64,000 nt of DNA from CAWHJN01 sp963829705 (GCA_963829705.1 CAWHJN010000005.1:372001-436000), one strand, 5' to 3'. Positions 1-9,482 are shown, counted from the stretch's first letter. Notes: generated by a model from the sequence alone, not told the origin. Numbers and translations are program-made.

Positions 1-1371
1 GTGGACCTCAATCGCCAGATCATCTTGGACGTGCGCCCGCGCCACAACTTCGAGGTCGTCGGCGACGCCCGCGCCGCACTCGATCCACCCGCGCCGGGCA
101 GTCCCGCCGAGTTCTATTTCGACCTGCGCGCAACGGATGCGGGTGAGGGCGAAGTTCACGTGACGGCGCGCCAGGGCCAGCAGCCGCTCGTGACGCTCAA
201 GCTGTTCGTCACCATCGCCGACGCGCCGCCCGAGCACCGCAGCCGCGCGCGGGCTACAGGCGAGGCTATCGAGGCGAAACCGCCCGATAAACCCCTCTCC
301 CAACTCCGCATCTTCGAGCGCGACAACGGCAGCGAGGTGCGCTACGAGTACGACCTCGAACTGCCCGGCATCGCCTTCGACCGGTACACGTCGGACTCCT
401 TCACCGGCGACCGGCAAGGGTACGTGGACGCGCTCTACACCGAGATCGAGCAGCGCTGGGTATCGGCGGAACAGGACCTCGACGATTTCAACGACGAACT
501 CAAGGCGCTGGGCGCGCAGATGTTCGGCGAGCTCTTTCCGTTCGAGTTGCAAACCGTACTGTGGAAACACCGCGACGCCATCGACAGCATCCAGGTGATC
601 TCCACCGAGCCGTTCGTGCCGTGGGAACTGGTGTTTCTCAAAGACCCCGCCCAGCCCGGCCTGCCCGACGACGGCGTGTTTCTGGCCGAAAAAGGCCTCG
701 TGCGCTGGCTCCACGGCTCGTGGTTTCCCAATGAGATCAAGATCCGCAACGGGCACGTGCGCTACGTCATCCCCGACTACCCCGTCGCCGCCGACCGTTT
801 GCCGGAGGCGCAGCAGGAAAAAGATTTCCTCGAACAGCGCTTTGGCGCGACGCCCGTGGAGCCGCAGCCCAAGGCCGTGCGGCAATTGTTGAAAGAACCC
901 GGGGCGTTCGACCTGTTGCACTTTGCCTGCCACGGCGAGGCCGAAACGGACAATATCACGTTTGCGAGCCTGGTGATGCAGGGCCGCGTCGAGAACGGCC
1001 AGGCCATCCCTGCCTTTCTCGGCGCGACGACCGTGGCCGAGCACAGCCGCCTCGCCGCCCCCGACGGCAACCGCCCGATGGTGGTGCTCAACGCCTGCCA
1101 GGCCGGCCGGCTGGGCTTCCACCTGACGAAGATCGGCGGCTTCGCGCAGGCATTTCTGCAGGGCGGCGCGGGCGCGTTCGTGGGCACGCTCTGGTCCGTC
1201 GCCGACGCCCCGGCGCGCTCGTTCACCGAGGCGCTCTACGCCGCCCTCGACGCGGGCGACACGCTGGCCGAGGCGACGCGCAAAGCACGCACGAAGGCGC
1301 GCTACGAAGACGCCTCGTGGCTGGCCTACGCCGTCTATGGACACCCACATGCTACGTGGGTGCGGGCGTGA
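1..1371 (+). CDS. CHAT-domain cysteine protease, 5' end probably cut by window edge
   Basis: The last ~170 residues match the CHAT fold (caspase HetF associated with TPRs), a caspase-like peptidase used in bacterial signalling and defence. The expected dyad is visible: His311 in LLHFACHGEAE and Cys366 in VVLNACQAG, followed by a GGF..AFL.GGAGAFVGTLW stretch typical of the domain. The N-terminal ~230 residues look like a beta-rich region plus a linker and contain no TPR that I can see. The frame is open from the first base (codon GTG), so the true start is probably upstream. It converges on the beta-lactamase gene across a strong hairpin. The target and partner proteins are unknown. Confidence 0.85.
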   Translation: MDLNRQIILDVRPRHNFEVVGDARAALDPPAPGSPAEFYFDLRATDAGEGEVHVTARQGQQPLVTLKLFVTIADAPPEHRSRARATGEAIEAKPPDKPLSQLRIFERDNGSEVRYEYDLELPGIAFDRYTSDSFTGDRQGYVDALYTEIEQRWVSAEQDLDDFNDELKALGAQMFGELFPFELQTVLWKHRDAIDSIQVISTEPFVPWELVFLKDPAQPGLPDDGVFLAEKGLVRWLHGSWFPNEIKIRNGHVRYVIPDYPVAADRLPEAQQEKDFLEQRFGATPVEPQPKAVRQLLKEPGAFDLLHFACHGEAETDNITFASLVMQGRVENGQAIPAFLGATTVAEHSRLAAPDGNRPMVVLNACQAGRLGFHLTKIGGFAQAFLQGGAGAFVGTLWSVADAPARSFTEALYAALDAGDTLAEATRKARTKARYEDASWLAYAVYGHPHATWVRA

Positions 1372-1385
1372 TAACCCAGAACGCA

Positions 1386-1425
1386 GAGGGTGGAAGGGGG
1401 CGTCTGCCTGCCCCTCTCCACCCTC
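1386..1425. terminator. Bidirectional hairpin between convergent genes
   Basis: Arms at 1386-1401 and 1410-1425 pair over 16 positions with two mismatches and an 8-base loop. The hairpin lies between the stops of the CHAT gene (+) and the metallo-beta-lactamase gene (-). There is no clear T-tract, so its role as a terminator is inferred from strength and position. Confidence 0.6.
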
Positions 1426-1431
1426 CTTCGG

Positions 1432-2361
1432 TTACTTCTCGGAGGCGAGCCGGTCGGTGAGTTTTTGGCGGGCCGTGGACGCATAGCGCGCACACGCGGT
1501 GGCATCTACCAGTGCGTCGTCTGCTCCCTGCGCCCGCGCTGCCACCCGTTCCCACAGCGCACTCGCGCCGGGGTGCGGGGCCAGCAGAACGTCGCACGGC
1601 AGCGCCTCCAGCACCGCGAAGCCGCGCTCGAAATCGTCGAGGATGGTGGGGTAACGCGTGCTCTCGCTGAAACGGTAGCCCTCTTCCGAGACGGGCGTCA
1701 TGCTGTCGGCGTAGACGAGGTCGAGGCAGCGATCTGCCTCGCAGGCCGTCCACGTCCACGTCGTACCGCCGGCGGTGTGGCCGGGCGTGAAGTGCGCGAC
1801 AAACGCCAGCGGCCCCACGCGGAGCGTGTCGCCGTCCGAAATCTCGCGGACGTTCTTCACGCCGGGAAACGGAATTGGGAGGAGTTCGGCGTACTGTGGA
1901 TCGTCGGGGCCCGGCACGCCCGCTTCGAGCACGGCGGCGCTCGCCGGGCTCGCCGCCACCTCCGCCCCCGACAGCCGCTGGAGCGCGGCGATGCCGCCCG
2001 CGTGGTCGAAGTGCGCGTGCGAGTTGAGGATCAGCCTGACGTCCTCCATCTTGAACCCGAGCGCCTCGACGTTCGCGGCGACGAGCGGGGCCGACTCGGG
2101 CAGCGCGCCGTCGAGGAGCACGTGCCCCTCGGGCGACGTCACGAGGATGGCGCTCAGGCCGTCGGTGCCCACGTAGTACGTGTCGCCGTAGATCCTGACG
2201 GGCGGATGCGGCACGTTCCACTCGGCACACATCGAGCAGGGCGTCCGCGCGGTGTCGGCCACCGCTGTCGTCGGGGCTTCGGGGGCGTCGCCTGGCGAGG
2301 CAGGCGCGCAGGCGGCACACGCCAGCAGGGGCAGCAACAGCAGCCGGTAAACAGGTCTCAT
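1432..2361 (-). CDS. Subclass B3-type metallo-beta-lactamase, lipoprotein or exported
   Basis: A 309-residue metallo-hydrolase. Residues 1-15 form a signal with a likely lipobox (LLAC, Cys15), so the protein is probably anchored in an envelope membrane. The zinc ligands of the B3 pattern are all present: H115-x-H117-x-D119-H120, H195 in PGHTAGG and H263 in APHPG. Subclass B3 enzymes hydrolyse beta-lactams including carbapenems, but many close relatives in environmental bacteria have little such activity, so the substrate is not settled. The start at 2361 was chosen because the signal peptide begins there; the frame runs further upstream only through the neighbouring gene. It lies 37 bases downstream of the proline dehydrogenase gene on the same strand. 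Confidence 0.85.
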   Translation of the reverse strand: MRPVYRLLLLPLLACAACAPASPGDAPEAPTTAVADTARTPCSMCAEWNVPHPPVRIYGDTYYVGTDGLSAILVTSPEGHVLLDGALPESAPLVAANVEALGFKMEDVRLILNSHAHFDHAGGIAALQRLSGAEVAASPASAAVLEAGVPGPDDPQYAELLPIPFPGVKNVREISDGDTLRVGPLAFVAHFTPGHTAGGTTWTWTACEADRCLDLVYADSMTPVSEEGYRFSESTRYPTILDDFERGFAVLEALPCDVLLAPHPGASALWERVAARAQGADDALVDATACARYASTARQKLTDRLASEK

Positions 2362-2398
2362 GGCAGCAGAGAAAAAGAAGCGCTCGCCCCGGAAAACG

Positions 2399-3262
2399 TC
2401 AGCGGCGGAACAGGTTTTTGACGACGAACCAGACGTTCTCCTTGCGCTCGCGCAGGCGGCGGGTGAAGTACGGGTACCACTCGGTGCCGTAAGGGACGTA
2501 CACGCGCATGTTGTAGCCCTCGGCCACGAGCGCCCGCTGCGTGTCGGGGCGGATGCCGTAGAGCATCTGAAACTCGAAGCGGTCGTGCCCGATGCCCTTG
2601 CCCTTGACGAACGCCTTCGTCGCGTCGATGAGCCGGTCGTCGTGCGTGGCGATGCCGGGGTAGCGGGCGTGGAGGATGAGCTCCTGCATATAGTCCACAT
2701 AGTGCGCCCGGATGTCGTCCATCTTCTGGTAGGCGACCGTCGCAGGCTCGCTGTAGGCGCCTTTGCAGATACGCACGCGGGCGTTGAGTTCGCACATACG
2801 CGCCACGTCCTGCGCCGTCCGGTGGAGGTAGGCTTGCAGCACGATGCCCACGTGGTCGGGGTGGTGCGGGTAGACCTCCTCGAACATCGCAATCGTGCTC
2901 TCGGTGATGTCGGAGCCCTCCATGTCGAGCCGGATGAACACGTCGCGTTCCTTCGCCACGGCGAGCAGCGCCCGCAGGTTCTCGAGCGCCATGTCGTAGT
3001 CGATCTTCTGCCCCATCATCGACAGCTTGATGGACAGGTTGGCGTCGCGCTTGGCGCGGCCCCGGCGGTCGGCGACGGCGTGGACGAGCGCGATGTACGT
3101 GTCGCGTGCGGCATTAGCGACCTCTCGGTCTTTGACGTACTCGCCCAGCAGGTCGAGCGCGACGAACATGCCCTGCTCGTTGAGATGCGTCACGACGGGC
3201 AGCACCTCGTCGAGGGTTTCGGCGGCGACGAAGCGGCTGGCGAGGAAAAACGGAAGCTTCAT
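2399..3262 (-). CDS. Proline dehydrogenase (FAD), monofunctional
   Basis: Oxidises L-proline to pyrroline-5-carboxylate with FAD, feeding electrons to quinones; the next step, P5C dehydrogenase, is not in this window. The 287-aa beta/alpha barrel shows the family motifs in order: LSIKL (76-80), RLDMEGS (111-117), LQAYLHRT (142-149), RICKGAY (164-170), ATHD (205-208), EFQMLYGIR (230-238), RVYVPYG (253-259) and YPYFTRRLRER (263-273). Compared with Thermus and Deinococcus monofunctional enzymes the N-terminal helix is roughly 20-30 residues shorter, but an in-frame stop at 3287-3289 rules out a much longer start. It sits 84 bases after the cystathionine-synthase type gene, possibly in one transcript. 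Confidence 0.9.
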   Translation of the reverse strand: MKLPFFLASRFVAAETLDEVLPVVTHLNEQGMFVALDLLGEYVKDREVANAARDTYIALVHAVADRRGRAKRDANLSIKLSMMGQKIDYDMALENLRALLAVAKERDVFIRLDMEGSDITESTIAMFEEVYPHHPDHVGIVLQAYLHRTAQDVARMCELNARVRICKGAYSEPATVAYQKMDDIRAHYVDYMQELILHARYPGIATHDDRLIDATKAFVKGKGIGHDRFEFQMLYGIRPDTQRALVAEGYNMRVYVPYGTEWYPYFTRRLRERKENVWFVVKNLFRR

Positions 3263-3346
3263 GGGTTCGGGAAAAGAGCGGCACGCCTACCACGCGGAAG
3301 CCCTTCCGGTTCGGCGGATAAATGATGCGTTCGGGCGCGCAGCCGG

Positions 3347-4462
3347 TCAACTCAGCGCGTGCTCTAGGTCTGCCGTCAGGTCGCCCGGGTGTTCGAGACC
3401 GATGGAGAGGCGCAGCAGCCCTTCGGGCGCGCGCGTGCCCGGCCCTTCGAGCGAGGCGCGGTGCTCGATGAGGCTTTCGGTGCCGCCCAGCGATGTTGCT
3501 TGTTTGAACACCTGCGTTTGCCCTGCCACGGCGCGGGCGCGGGCTTCGTCGGCGAGCACGATGGAGAGCATCGCGCCGGGAGCCGCCATCTGCTGCCGGG
3601 CGATGGCGTAACCGGCGTGGGCGTCGAGGCCGGGGTAGTACACGGCGTCCACGGCGGGATGGGCGTCGAGAAAAGCGGCCACGTGCCGCGCGCCACGCAC
3701 CTGCGCGTCGAGGCGCACCCGCAGCGACCGCAGTCCGCGCAGCGTCAGCCACGCGCTAAAGGGGTCGAGGACGGGACCGGCGGATTTCTGGAAGTTGCGG
3801 ATGCGGGCGAACATCCCCTCGGCATCGCGGGCGACGACGGCTCCGCCGAGCACGTCGGAGTGGCCGGCCATGTACTTGGTGAGCGAATGCACGACGAGGT
3901 CCGCGCCGAGGTCGAGCGGGCGCTGGAGCAGAGGCGTCGTCCACGTGCCATCAACCGCCAGCAGCACGCCGCGCGCCTTCGTGACGCGGGCCAGCGCGGC
4001 GAGGTCGGTGATGCGGAGCAGCGGGTTGGACGGCGTCTCGGCCCACACCATCCGGGTGTCGTCTGTAAACGCGGCCTCAGCGCTGCCGGGCACGCTGAGG
4101 TCGGTGGGCGTGTACGTCAGCAGACCCTCGAACACGGTGTCGAGCAGGTGGCGCACGCCGAAGTAGACGTCGTCGGCCAGGACGATGTGACTGCCGGGTG
4201 GGAGCGCCTGGAGCACGGCGTGGATGGCAGCCATGCCCGAGGCGAAGGCAGCCGCCTCGGCACCGCCTTCGAGTTGGGCGAGCAGCGTTTCGAGCGCCTG
4301 CCGCGTGGGGTTGTCGGCGCGGGCGTAGACGAAACCGCCGGGATACGAGCCGTCGGCGGCGCGCAGGAACGTGGACGACAGCACCGGCGGGGCTACGAGC
4401 GCGCCCGTAGTGGGGTCGGGCGCGCAGCCCGCGTGCGCGAGCAGGGTATCGAGGTGGGGCAT
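3347..4462 (-). CDS. PLP-dependent Cys/Met metabolism enzyme (cystathionine gamma-synthase/lyase family)
   Basis: A 371-aa fold-type I PLP enzyme. The cofactor lysine is K196 in SLTKYMAGHSD. Other family landmarks are ARADNPTR near residue 45, ASGMAAIHAVL near 70, WAETPSNPLL and the C-terminal SLGGTESLIEH.A stretch. These enzymes make or cleave cystathionine in methionine or cysteine synthesis; sequence alone does not separate synthase, beta-lyase and gamma-lyase here. The start ATG at 4462 gives the usual length; a longer frame to 4540 would add a non-conserved tail. The gene is divergent from the histidine kinase, and the 160-base gap at 4463-4622 must hold both promoters. Confidence 0.88.
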   Translation of the reverse strand: MPHLDTLLAHAGCAPDPTTGALVAPPVLSSTFLRAADGSYPGGFVYARADNPTRQALETLLAQLEGGAEAAAFASGMAAIHAVLQALPPGSHIVLADDVYFGVRHLLDTVFEGLLTYTPTDLSVPGSAEAAFTDDTRMVWAETPSNPLLRITDLAALARVTKARGVLLAVDGTWTTPLLQRPLDLGADLVVHSLTKYMAGHSDVLGGAVVARDAEGMFARIRNFQKSAGPVLDPFSAWLTLRGLRSLRVRLDAQVRGARHVAAFLDAHPAVDAVYYPGLDAHAGYAIARQQMAAPGAMLSIVLADEARARAVAGQTQVFKQATSLGGTESLIEHRASLEGPGTRAPEGLLRLSIGLEHPGDLTADLEHALS

Positions 4463-4622
4463 AGGTAGCAGGTTGGATGTCCCAAGATCGCACCGAAACC
4501 GCCTCGACGGCGCGGCGGCGCGGCACGTTTCGGCAATCACGAGGGAAGCGTTACTTTACCGTGTAGGACGGCATCTTTTTTTATGGTACTGTGTCGGGAT
4601 CGCTGCCGTCTCACGTACCGCC

Positions 4623-7361
4623 ATGCATCCGTCTGCCCTTCTCTCGCGTCTGCCCCGCGCACTCGTCGTGCTGCTGGCGATGCTCGCCATCGGGGGCGTG
4701 TGGGCGCTGGTGCTCGGGCGTGATGTTCTGGCCCCCACGGCGCTGCTGGGGGTAGGCGTCTGCGCCGGTCTGGCGGGTTGGCTGGCACACACGGCGCACG
4801 GGTACGCCGCGCCACGCACGGGCGTCTCGATGCAGCGCGGGCGGCTCCTGCAAGTGGTGGATGCACTGCCGTGGGCGCTGCTGCTCACCGAACGCGGCAG
4901 CATTCTACACGCCAACCCGGCCGCGCACCGTTTCGTGGGGGCGGCGCCCGGTACGTTGGTGGGTGCCCGGGTGCTGGACTTCGTGGAGCCCGCAGATGCT
5001 GCCCGCACGCAAGCGTGGCTGGAGGCCACCGCACACGCACCGAAGATCCCGTCGGTCAACATCTGCCTGCGCCGGGCCGAGGGGGAGAAACTGCGGGTGC
5101 GGTTGCAAGGCGCTCGGGTAGAGTATGGTGACCACCCGGTGCTGGAAATCCTCGTCAGCGACCGTGCGGAGGAGCACCGCGCCCAAGCTGAGGTCGAGCG
5201 TTTGGCCTCTTTCCCCCAGAACAACCCCGAGCCCATCGTCGAGGTACAGCCCGATGGCACGCTCCGATTCCTCAACGACGCGGCGCGCAGCCTCATGCCT
5301 TTGCTGGTTGAGCAGGAAAGCGCGCATCCGTTTCTGCACACGCTGCCCGGCCTGCGCGCGGTGCTGCACGGTGGCACGCGCGTGGCGACGGCCAACGCGG
5401 AAGCCGAAGGACGCCTCTACGAGCAGGCGGCCACGCTGGGGCCCGACGGCGAATCGATCCGCATTTACGGGCGCGACGTGACGCAGCGCGAAGAGGTCGT
5501 GCATTCGCTGCATCAGAGCGAGGACCGCTTCGCCCGCGTCTTCCACCTCTCGCCTGTGGCGATGAGCCTGAGCCGCCTCGATGACGGGGTGCTGCTCGAC
5601 GTTAACGAAAGCATGGCGCGGCTGCTGGGCTACGATTCGCCTGCCGACCTCGTGGGCCGCGCGGCGTCGGAGGTGATTTGGCAGGACGGCGTGACGGGCG
5701 CGCGCGTGGCGGAACTGCTGCGCCGCTACCGCCGCCTGAAGCCGCACCGCGCTGTCATCCGCACCCGCACGGGCGCGGCGTGCCACGTCATCGGCTCCGC
5801 CGAACTCATCGAGGTGGGCGGGGTGTTGTGCATCGCGGGGATGCTCATCGACGTGGAGGAGCAGGAGCGGCTGCGGCAGCGCGTCGAGGAGGAACGCGAC
5901 TTCGTCCGGTCTATCCTCGAAACGGCAGGGATGGGCCTGGTCGTCAGCGACGCGGCGTACCGGGTACGCTACGTCAACCGGGCGTTGCTGGACATGACGG
6001 GTTACGACGAAGCCGACGTGCTCCACATCGATCCGCTGACGTTCGTGCACCTCAGCGACCGGCAGGCCATCGTGGACGACCGCGCCGAGCGGCGGGAAAG
6101 CACAGGGGGCAGGACGTACGAGGGGCGCGTGCGCTGCAAAGACGGCGCGTACCTCGATGTGCTCGTGGCCATCGTGCCGCGTATCGAAGGCGGGGTCTAC
6201 ATGGGCACCACCTCCGTCGTGATCGACGTGACGGAGCAGCGGCAGGCGACACGCGAGGTGGAGCGGCTGCGCTTCTTCTACGAGAACATCCTGCACGACC
6301 TGCCCATCGATGTGGCCGTGATGGATGCCATGGGACGTTTTCTGTTTCTCAACGAGCGGGCGGTGGCGTCGCTGGAGGTGCGAGAGCAACTCGTCGGCAA
6401 AACCATTCTGGACTACGCTCGTCTACGGGGTCACCCCCTCGAACTCTACGAACGGCGGCAGGCGTGGATCGAGGAGGTCGTGCGGATGCGCCGGGAGGGC
6501 GAGCTCGAAGAAATCATCAAGCGGCCCGGCGGCGACCATGTGACGCTCCGTGTGGCCCGTCCCGTGCTCGACGCCTCGGGCGAGGTGGCGTACCTAGTGA
6601 GTTACGGGCTGGACGTGACCGACAGCAAGCGCTCCGAGGCCGAACTCATCCGGGCGCGCGACCATGCCGAGGAGTTGAGTCAGCTCAAGTCGTCGTTTAT
6701 CGCCAACATGTCGCACGAGGTGCGGACGCCGCTCACCGCCGTCATCGGCTTTGCCGAGGTGCTGCAGGAGGAGATCGAGGTGCCTGAACTGCGCGAGGTG
6801 GCCATGCTCATCCGCGAGAGCGGCACGCGGCTGCTCGAAACGCTCAACTCCGTCCTCGAACTCGCCCGGATGCAGGCCGGCGTGGTGGCCTTGCAACTCT
6901 ACCCCGCCGCGCTGGGACCGCTGCTCAGAAGCTCCGTCGAACTCTACCGCCCGACGGCGGAGCGCAAGGGGGTGTCGCTCCATTTCGAAGCTCCCACCGA
7001 AGCCATCGCCGCGCACGTGGACGTGCCCGCGTTCAACCGCATCCTCAACAACCTGCTCTCCAACGCCATCAAGTTCACCGACACCGGCGATATCCGCGTG
7101 ACGCTCGATGTGGTGGGTGCCGGGGTGGAGGTGCGCGTGGCGGATACCGGCGTGGGCATCGACGAGGCGTACCTCGAAAAAGTGTTCGAGGAGTTCCAGC
7201 AGGAATCCTCCGGGCTGTCGCGGTCGCACCAGGGTACGGGCCTCGGCCTCGCCATCGCCCGCCGCCTGGCCGAGATGATGCACGGCACGCTCTCGCTGGA
7301 GAGCCGCAAGGGCGAAGGTTCGACGTTCACGCTCACGCTGCCGGGCGCGGCCGAGGCGTAA
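4623..7361 (+). CDS. Membrane sensor histidine kinase with five PAS domains
   Basis: A 912-aa sensor kinase. Two membrane helices (about 10-31 and 36-57) are followed by roughly five PAS units (75-190, 195-300, 305-410, 430-545, 555-665), a HisKA dimerisation helix with phospho-acceptor His698 (NMSHEVRTPL), and an HATPase_c domain with an N box near 811 (NNLLSNAIKF), a G1 box near 840 (DTGVGI) and a G2 box near 871 (GTGLGLAIA). There is no receiver domain and no response regulator next to it, so the partner lies elsewhere. The start at 4623 was preferred because it begins the first membrane helix; the frame is open further upstream but overlaps the divergent gene. The ligand is unknown. Confidence 0.9.
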   Translation: MHPSALLSRLPRALVVLLAMLAIGGVWALVLGRDVLAPTALLGVGVCAGLAGWLAHTAHGYAAPRTGVSMQRGRLLQVVDALPWALLLTERGSILHANPAAHRFVGAAPGTLVGARVLDFVEPADAARTQAWLEATAHAPKIPSVNICLRRAEGEKLRVRLQGARVEYGDHPVLEILVSDRAEEHRAQAEVERLASFPQNNPEPIVEVQPDGTLRFLNDAARSLMPLLVEQESAHPFLHTLPGLRAVLHGGTRVATANAEAEGRLYEQAATLGPDGESIRIYGRDVTQREEVVHSLHQSEDRFARVFHLSPVAMSLSRLDDGVLLDVNESMARLLGYDSPADLVGRAASEVIWQDGVTGARVAELLRRYRRLKPHRAVIRTRTGAACHVIGSAELIEVGGVLCIAGMLIDVEEQERLRQRVEEERDFVRSILETAGMGLVVSDAAYRVRYVNRALLDMTGYDEADVLHIDPLTFVHLSDRQAIVDDRAERRESTGGRTYEGRVRCKDGAYLDVLVAIVPRIEGGVYMGTTSVVIDVTEQRQATREVERLRFFYENILHDLPIDVAVMDAMGRFLFLNERAVASLEVREQLVGKTILDYARLRGHPLELYERRQAWIEEVVRMRREGELEEIIKRPGGDHVTLRVARPVLDASGEVAYLVSYGLDVTDSKRSEAELIRARDHAEELSQLKSSFIANMSHEVRTPLTAVIGFAEVLQEEIEVPELREVAMLIRESGTRLLETLNSVLELARMQAGVVALQLYPAALGPLLRSSVELYRPTAERKGVSLHFEAPTEAIAAHVDVPAFNRILNNLLSNAIKFTDTGDIRVTLDVVGAGVEVRVADTGVGIDEAYLEKVFEEFQQESSGLSRSHQGTGLGLAIARRLAEMMHGTLSLESRKGEGSTFTLTLPGAAEA

Positions 7362-7367
7362 AAGAAA

Positions 7368-7398
7368 GGCCGGGCCCCTCGCGTGGAGAAGCCCGGCC
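7368..7398 (-). terminator. Terminator of T9SS/peptide module A
   Basis: Arms GGCCGGGC (7368-7375) and GCCCGGCC (7391-7398) pair perfectly. On the minus strand the hairpin is followed by a T-rich tail (complement of 7361-7367). It closes the minus-strand unit of secreted protein and small peptide; it may also stop the convergent kinase transcript. Confidence 0.7.
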
Positions 7399-7421
7399 CG
7401 CTCGTGGGAGCGTAGCACCCT

Positions 7422-7541
7422 TTACGAGTTCGGGATCAAGAGGTCGAACGAGCCTGCCGTCACAAGCGCGAGGCGCGCCTCGCGGCGCAGCACGGGTGCG
7501 GCGTAGGGCTTCTTCGGGTCCATCGTCGGTTGCGTGTTCAT
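7422..7541 (-). CDS. 39-aa lasso-leader-like peptide, copy 1
   Basis: Starts at ATG 7541 and ends in TAA at 7422-7424. The sequence begins MNTQPTMDPKKPYAAPVLRR and ends LALVTAGSFDLLIPNS. It is 33/39 identical to the peptide at 10073-10192 and in the same context: just downstream of a T9SS-sorted protein and just before a hairpin terminator, which argues strongly that it is expressed. Tyr13, Pro16, Leu18 and Thr28 have the exact spacing of lasso-peptide leaders (Y-x-x-P-x-L...T), with Ala22 in place of the usual Gly. The following core-like segment GSFDLLIPNS lacks Asp or Glu at positions 7-9, so a normal lasso ring is not expected. No maturation enzymes are seen nearby. The function is unknown. 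Confidence 0.7.
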   Translation of the reverse strand: MNTQPTMDPKKPYAAPVLRREARLALVTAGSFDLLIPNS

Positions 7542-7571
7542 ATCAGCAAAAGGGTTTGATGTGAGGAAGGA

Positions 7572-9482
7572 TTACCGCGCGATGGTGAGCGTCTTCTGCA
7601 ACGTCTGCCCGCCCGCTGTCAGGCGGTAGAGGTAGAGGCCCGAGGGCAGACTCGCGCCCTCGAACGACGCCTCGTGCGTGCCTGCAGCCATCGACCCATC
7701 GACCAGGCGGGCGACTTCACGGCCCAGCACGTCGTAGACGGCCAGCGTCGCCTCGCCTGCCACGTCGAGCGAGAAGCGGATCGTCGCTGATCCCGTCGTC
7801 GGAGACGGCGCCGCCGAAGCCAGCGCGAAGCCCGAAAGCGCCTCGCGCGAGAGCCCCGTGACGACGAAGACCGGATCCACGTCGACGCTGCCGCACTCGT
7901 CCACGATCTCGACGAAGAACGACACCTGCGTGCCGCTGCCGCCCGGCGTGATCGGGAAGTAGAGCACCATCGGGTCGCTCGAGAAGTCGAACGTCGCTCC
8001 CGTGCGGTTGTCGTAGCCCACCAGGACGCCGTCTTCCGCATTCGTCTCGGGATCGCCGACGTTGAGGTTGGTCATGTTGTAGAAGCGAACCTGCTCCGCG
8101 CCGCGCGGCGCGTTGACGACGACGAAGGCGCGCGTGCCGGCGGCGTTGAGCACGTAGCCGCCCGCGTAGCTCGGGGCCAGCGACGGATCCTGGCAGGTGT
8201 CGCCCCCAGCCATCCACGTCTTCGAGGCCGAGTTGGACGTGATCGTCTGCTGCCGGCTGCTGACGAAGCGCGCCACGACCACGTCGGTGCCTGCGGTGGA
8301 GCTGCTCCACGTAAACGTGGCCTCGCCGTCGCCGTCGCTGACGTCGGAGCCGGTCAGGCCCGCATTTGGCCCGGAGATGATCTCGAAGTCGACAGTGCGG
8401 CCCGAGATCGGGGCACCGTTGTCGTCCTGCACGAGCGCGGTGACGGTGTGGTTGGTGTTGACGGGGTTGGTGGCCGTCAGCGGCGTGAGCAGGATGCCTT
8501 CGCCCACGATGGCTGCCGTACCCTGAATGAGGAACGTCGCCAGGTGGATGATGTCGTCGTTCGACGGGTTCTGCGAGAACACGGTCACGTTCGTCGCACC
8601 TGTGGGGATGAACGGGTCGAGCGTGTAGAGCTCGTCGTCGTCGAAGGAGGTGCTGGTCGGGTCGGTCGGGTTGGCCGGGTCGTCGCCTAGGCCGCCGACG
8701 GTGTAGAGGGCACCGTTCGCGGCCGCGCCGTCGTCGTAGTTACCGGCGGAGCTGGTCATGCGCGTGCCGTTGACGTCGATGAGGCTATACTGATTACCCG
8801 CCTGGTTGCTGAAGCCGATGGCGAGCGAGAGTTCGATGTGCTGCGTCAGAGCATCGAAAGGCTGGGCCAGCCCGATATTGAAGGTGTCGCCGCTGGTGGC
8901 CTGCCCGCCAAAGGCGAGCACGGCGGTGCCGACGTTCGTCTGGTTCGGGTCATCGAAGATGACGACGAGGGTGACACCGTCGATGCTGTCGTTGTTTTGC
9001 CCCGTAACGGTCAACGAAGTCAGGCCCGCCGCCGCCGCGTTGATGATGGGCGCGACGATGCTCGTGACGTCGTCGAAATGGCTGGAGAAGAAGTTCGAAT
9101 TGAACCCTCCGGCGTCCGTGCTCACCTGCTGATCCCAGTTGATGGGCGCTCCGGCCAGCGTCACGAAGCCGTCAGGGATGACGAATGCGTTGTTCGTCGA
9201 CGCGGCGAGGTAGGCCCCGCGGACGGTAGCACCGGCGGGCTTGTCGACATCGACCGTGCAGGAGGAGCCGGCCGTGCCGCAGCCGTCGATGGAGAGGCTG
9301 AGCAGGCCCGTCTCCGTGACGGTGGGCGTGAGCGCGGCCGTTCCAGACGACTTCGACAGGCTCATCGGCACGAAGTCGGCCGAGACGCTGCCCGGGACGC
9401 CCTGCCCGAAGGCCAATGGAGCCGTGAGCACGCACAGGAGCAGTGCGAGCCCCAGGGCTGAGGTGCGACGTAGCGATTTCAT
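7572..9482 (-). CDS. Secreted protein with Ig-like domain and T9SS type A sorting domain (module A)
   Basis: A 636-aa exported protein: signal peptide to about residue 26 (LALLLCVLTAPLAFGQG), a long beta-rich N-terminal region, a bacterial Ig-like domain around 335-435 with the ALVQDDNGAPISGRTVDF pattern, then a ~200-residue C-terminal part shared with the protein at 10221-11744 (starting near APSYAGGYVLNAAGTRAF). It ends in a ~75-residue type IX secretion sorting domain (PSPTTGSATIRFSLD.., AVYDVLGREVARL, SGLYLYRLTAGG). The product is therefore expected on the cell surface or released. The start at 9482 places the signal peptide first. The small peptide gene follows 30 bases downstream. The ligand or role is not known. 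Confidence 0.85.
   Translation of the reverse strand: MKSLRRTSALGLALLLCVLTAPLAFGQGVPGSVSADFVPMSLSKSSGTAALTPTVTETGLLSLSIDGCGTAGSSCTVDVDKPAGATVRGAYLAASTNNAFVIPDGFVTLAGAPINWDQQVSTDAGGFNSNFFSSHFDDVTSIVAPIINAAAAGLTSLTVTGQNNDSIDGVTLVVIFDDPNQTNVGTAVLAFGGQATSGDTFNIGLAQPFDALTQHIELSLAIGFSNQAGNQYSLIDVNGTRMTSSAGNYDDGAAANGALYTVGGLGDDPANPTDPTSTSFDDDELYTLDPFIPTGATNVTVFSQNPSNDDIIHLATFLIQGTAAIVGEGILLTPLTATNPVNTNHTVTALVQDDNGAPISGRTVDFEIISGPNAGLTGSDVSDGDGEATFTWSSSTAGTDVVVARFVSSRQQTITSNSASKTWMAGGDTCQDPSLAPSYAGGYVLNAAGTRAFVVVNAPRGAEQVRFYNMTNLNVGDPETNAEDGVLVGYDNRTGATFDFSSDPMVLYFPITPGGSGTQVSFFVEIVDECGSVDVDPVFVVTGLSREALSGFALASAAPSPTTGSATIRFSLDVAGEATLAVYDVLGREVARLVDGSMAAGTHEASFEGASLPSGLYLYRLTAGGQTLQKTLTIAR

Noticed and set aside
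2399..3262. Proline dehydrogenase as a truncated gene
   Set aside because: Although ~20-30 residues shorter at the N-terminus than some homologues, all catalytic and binding motifs are present and an upstream in-frame stop fixes the start.
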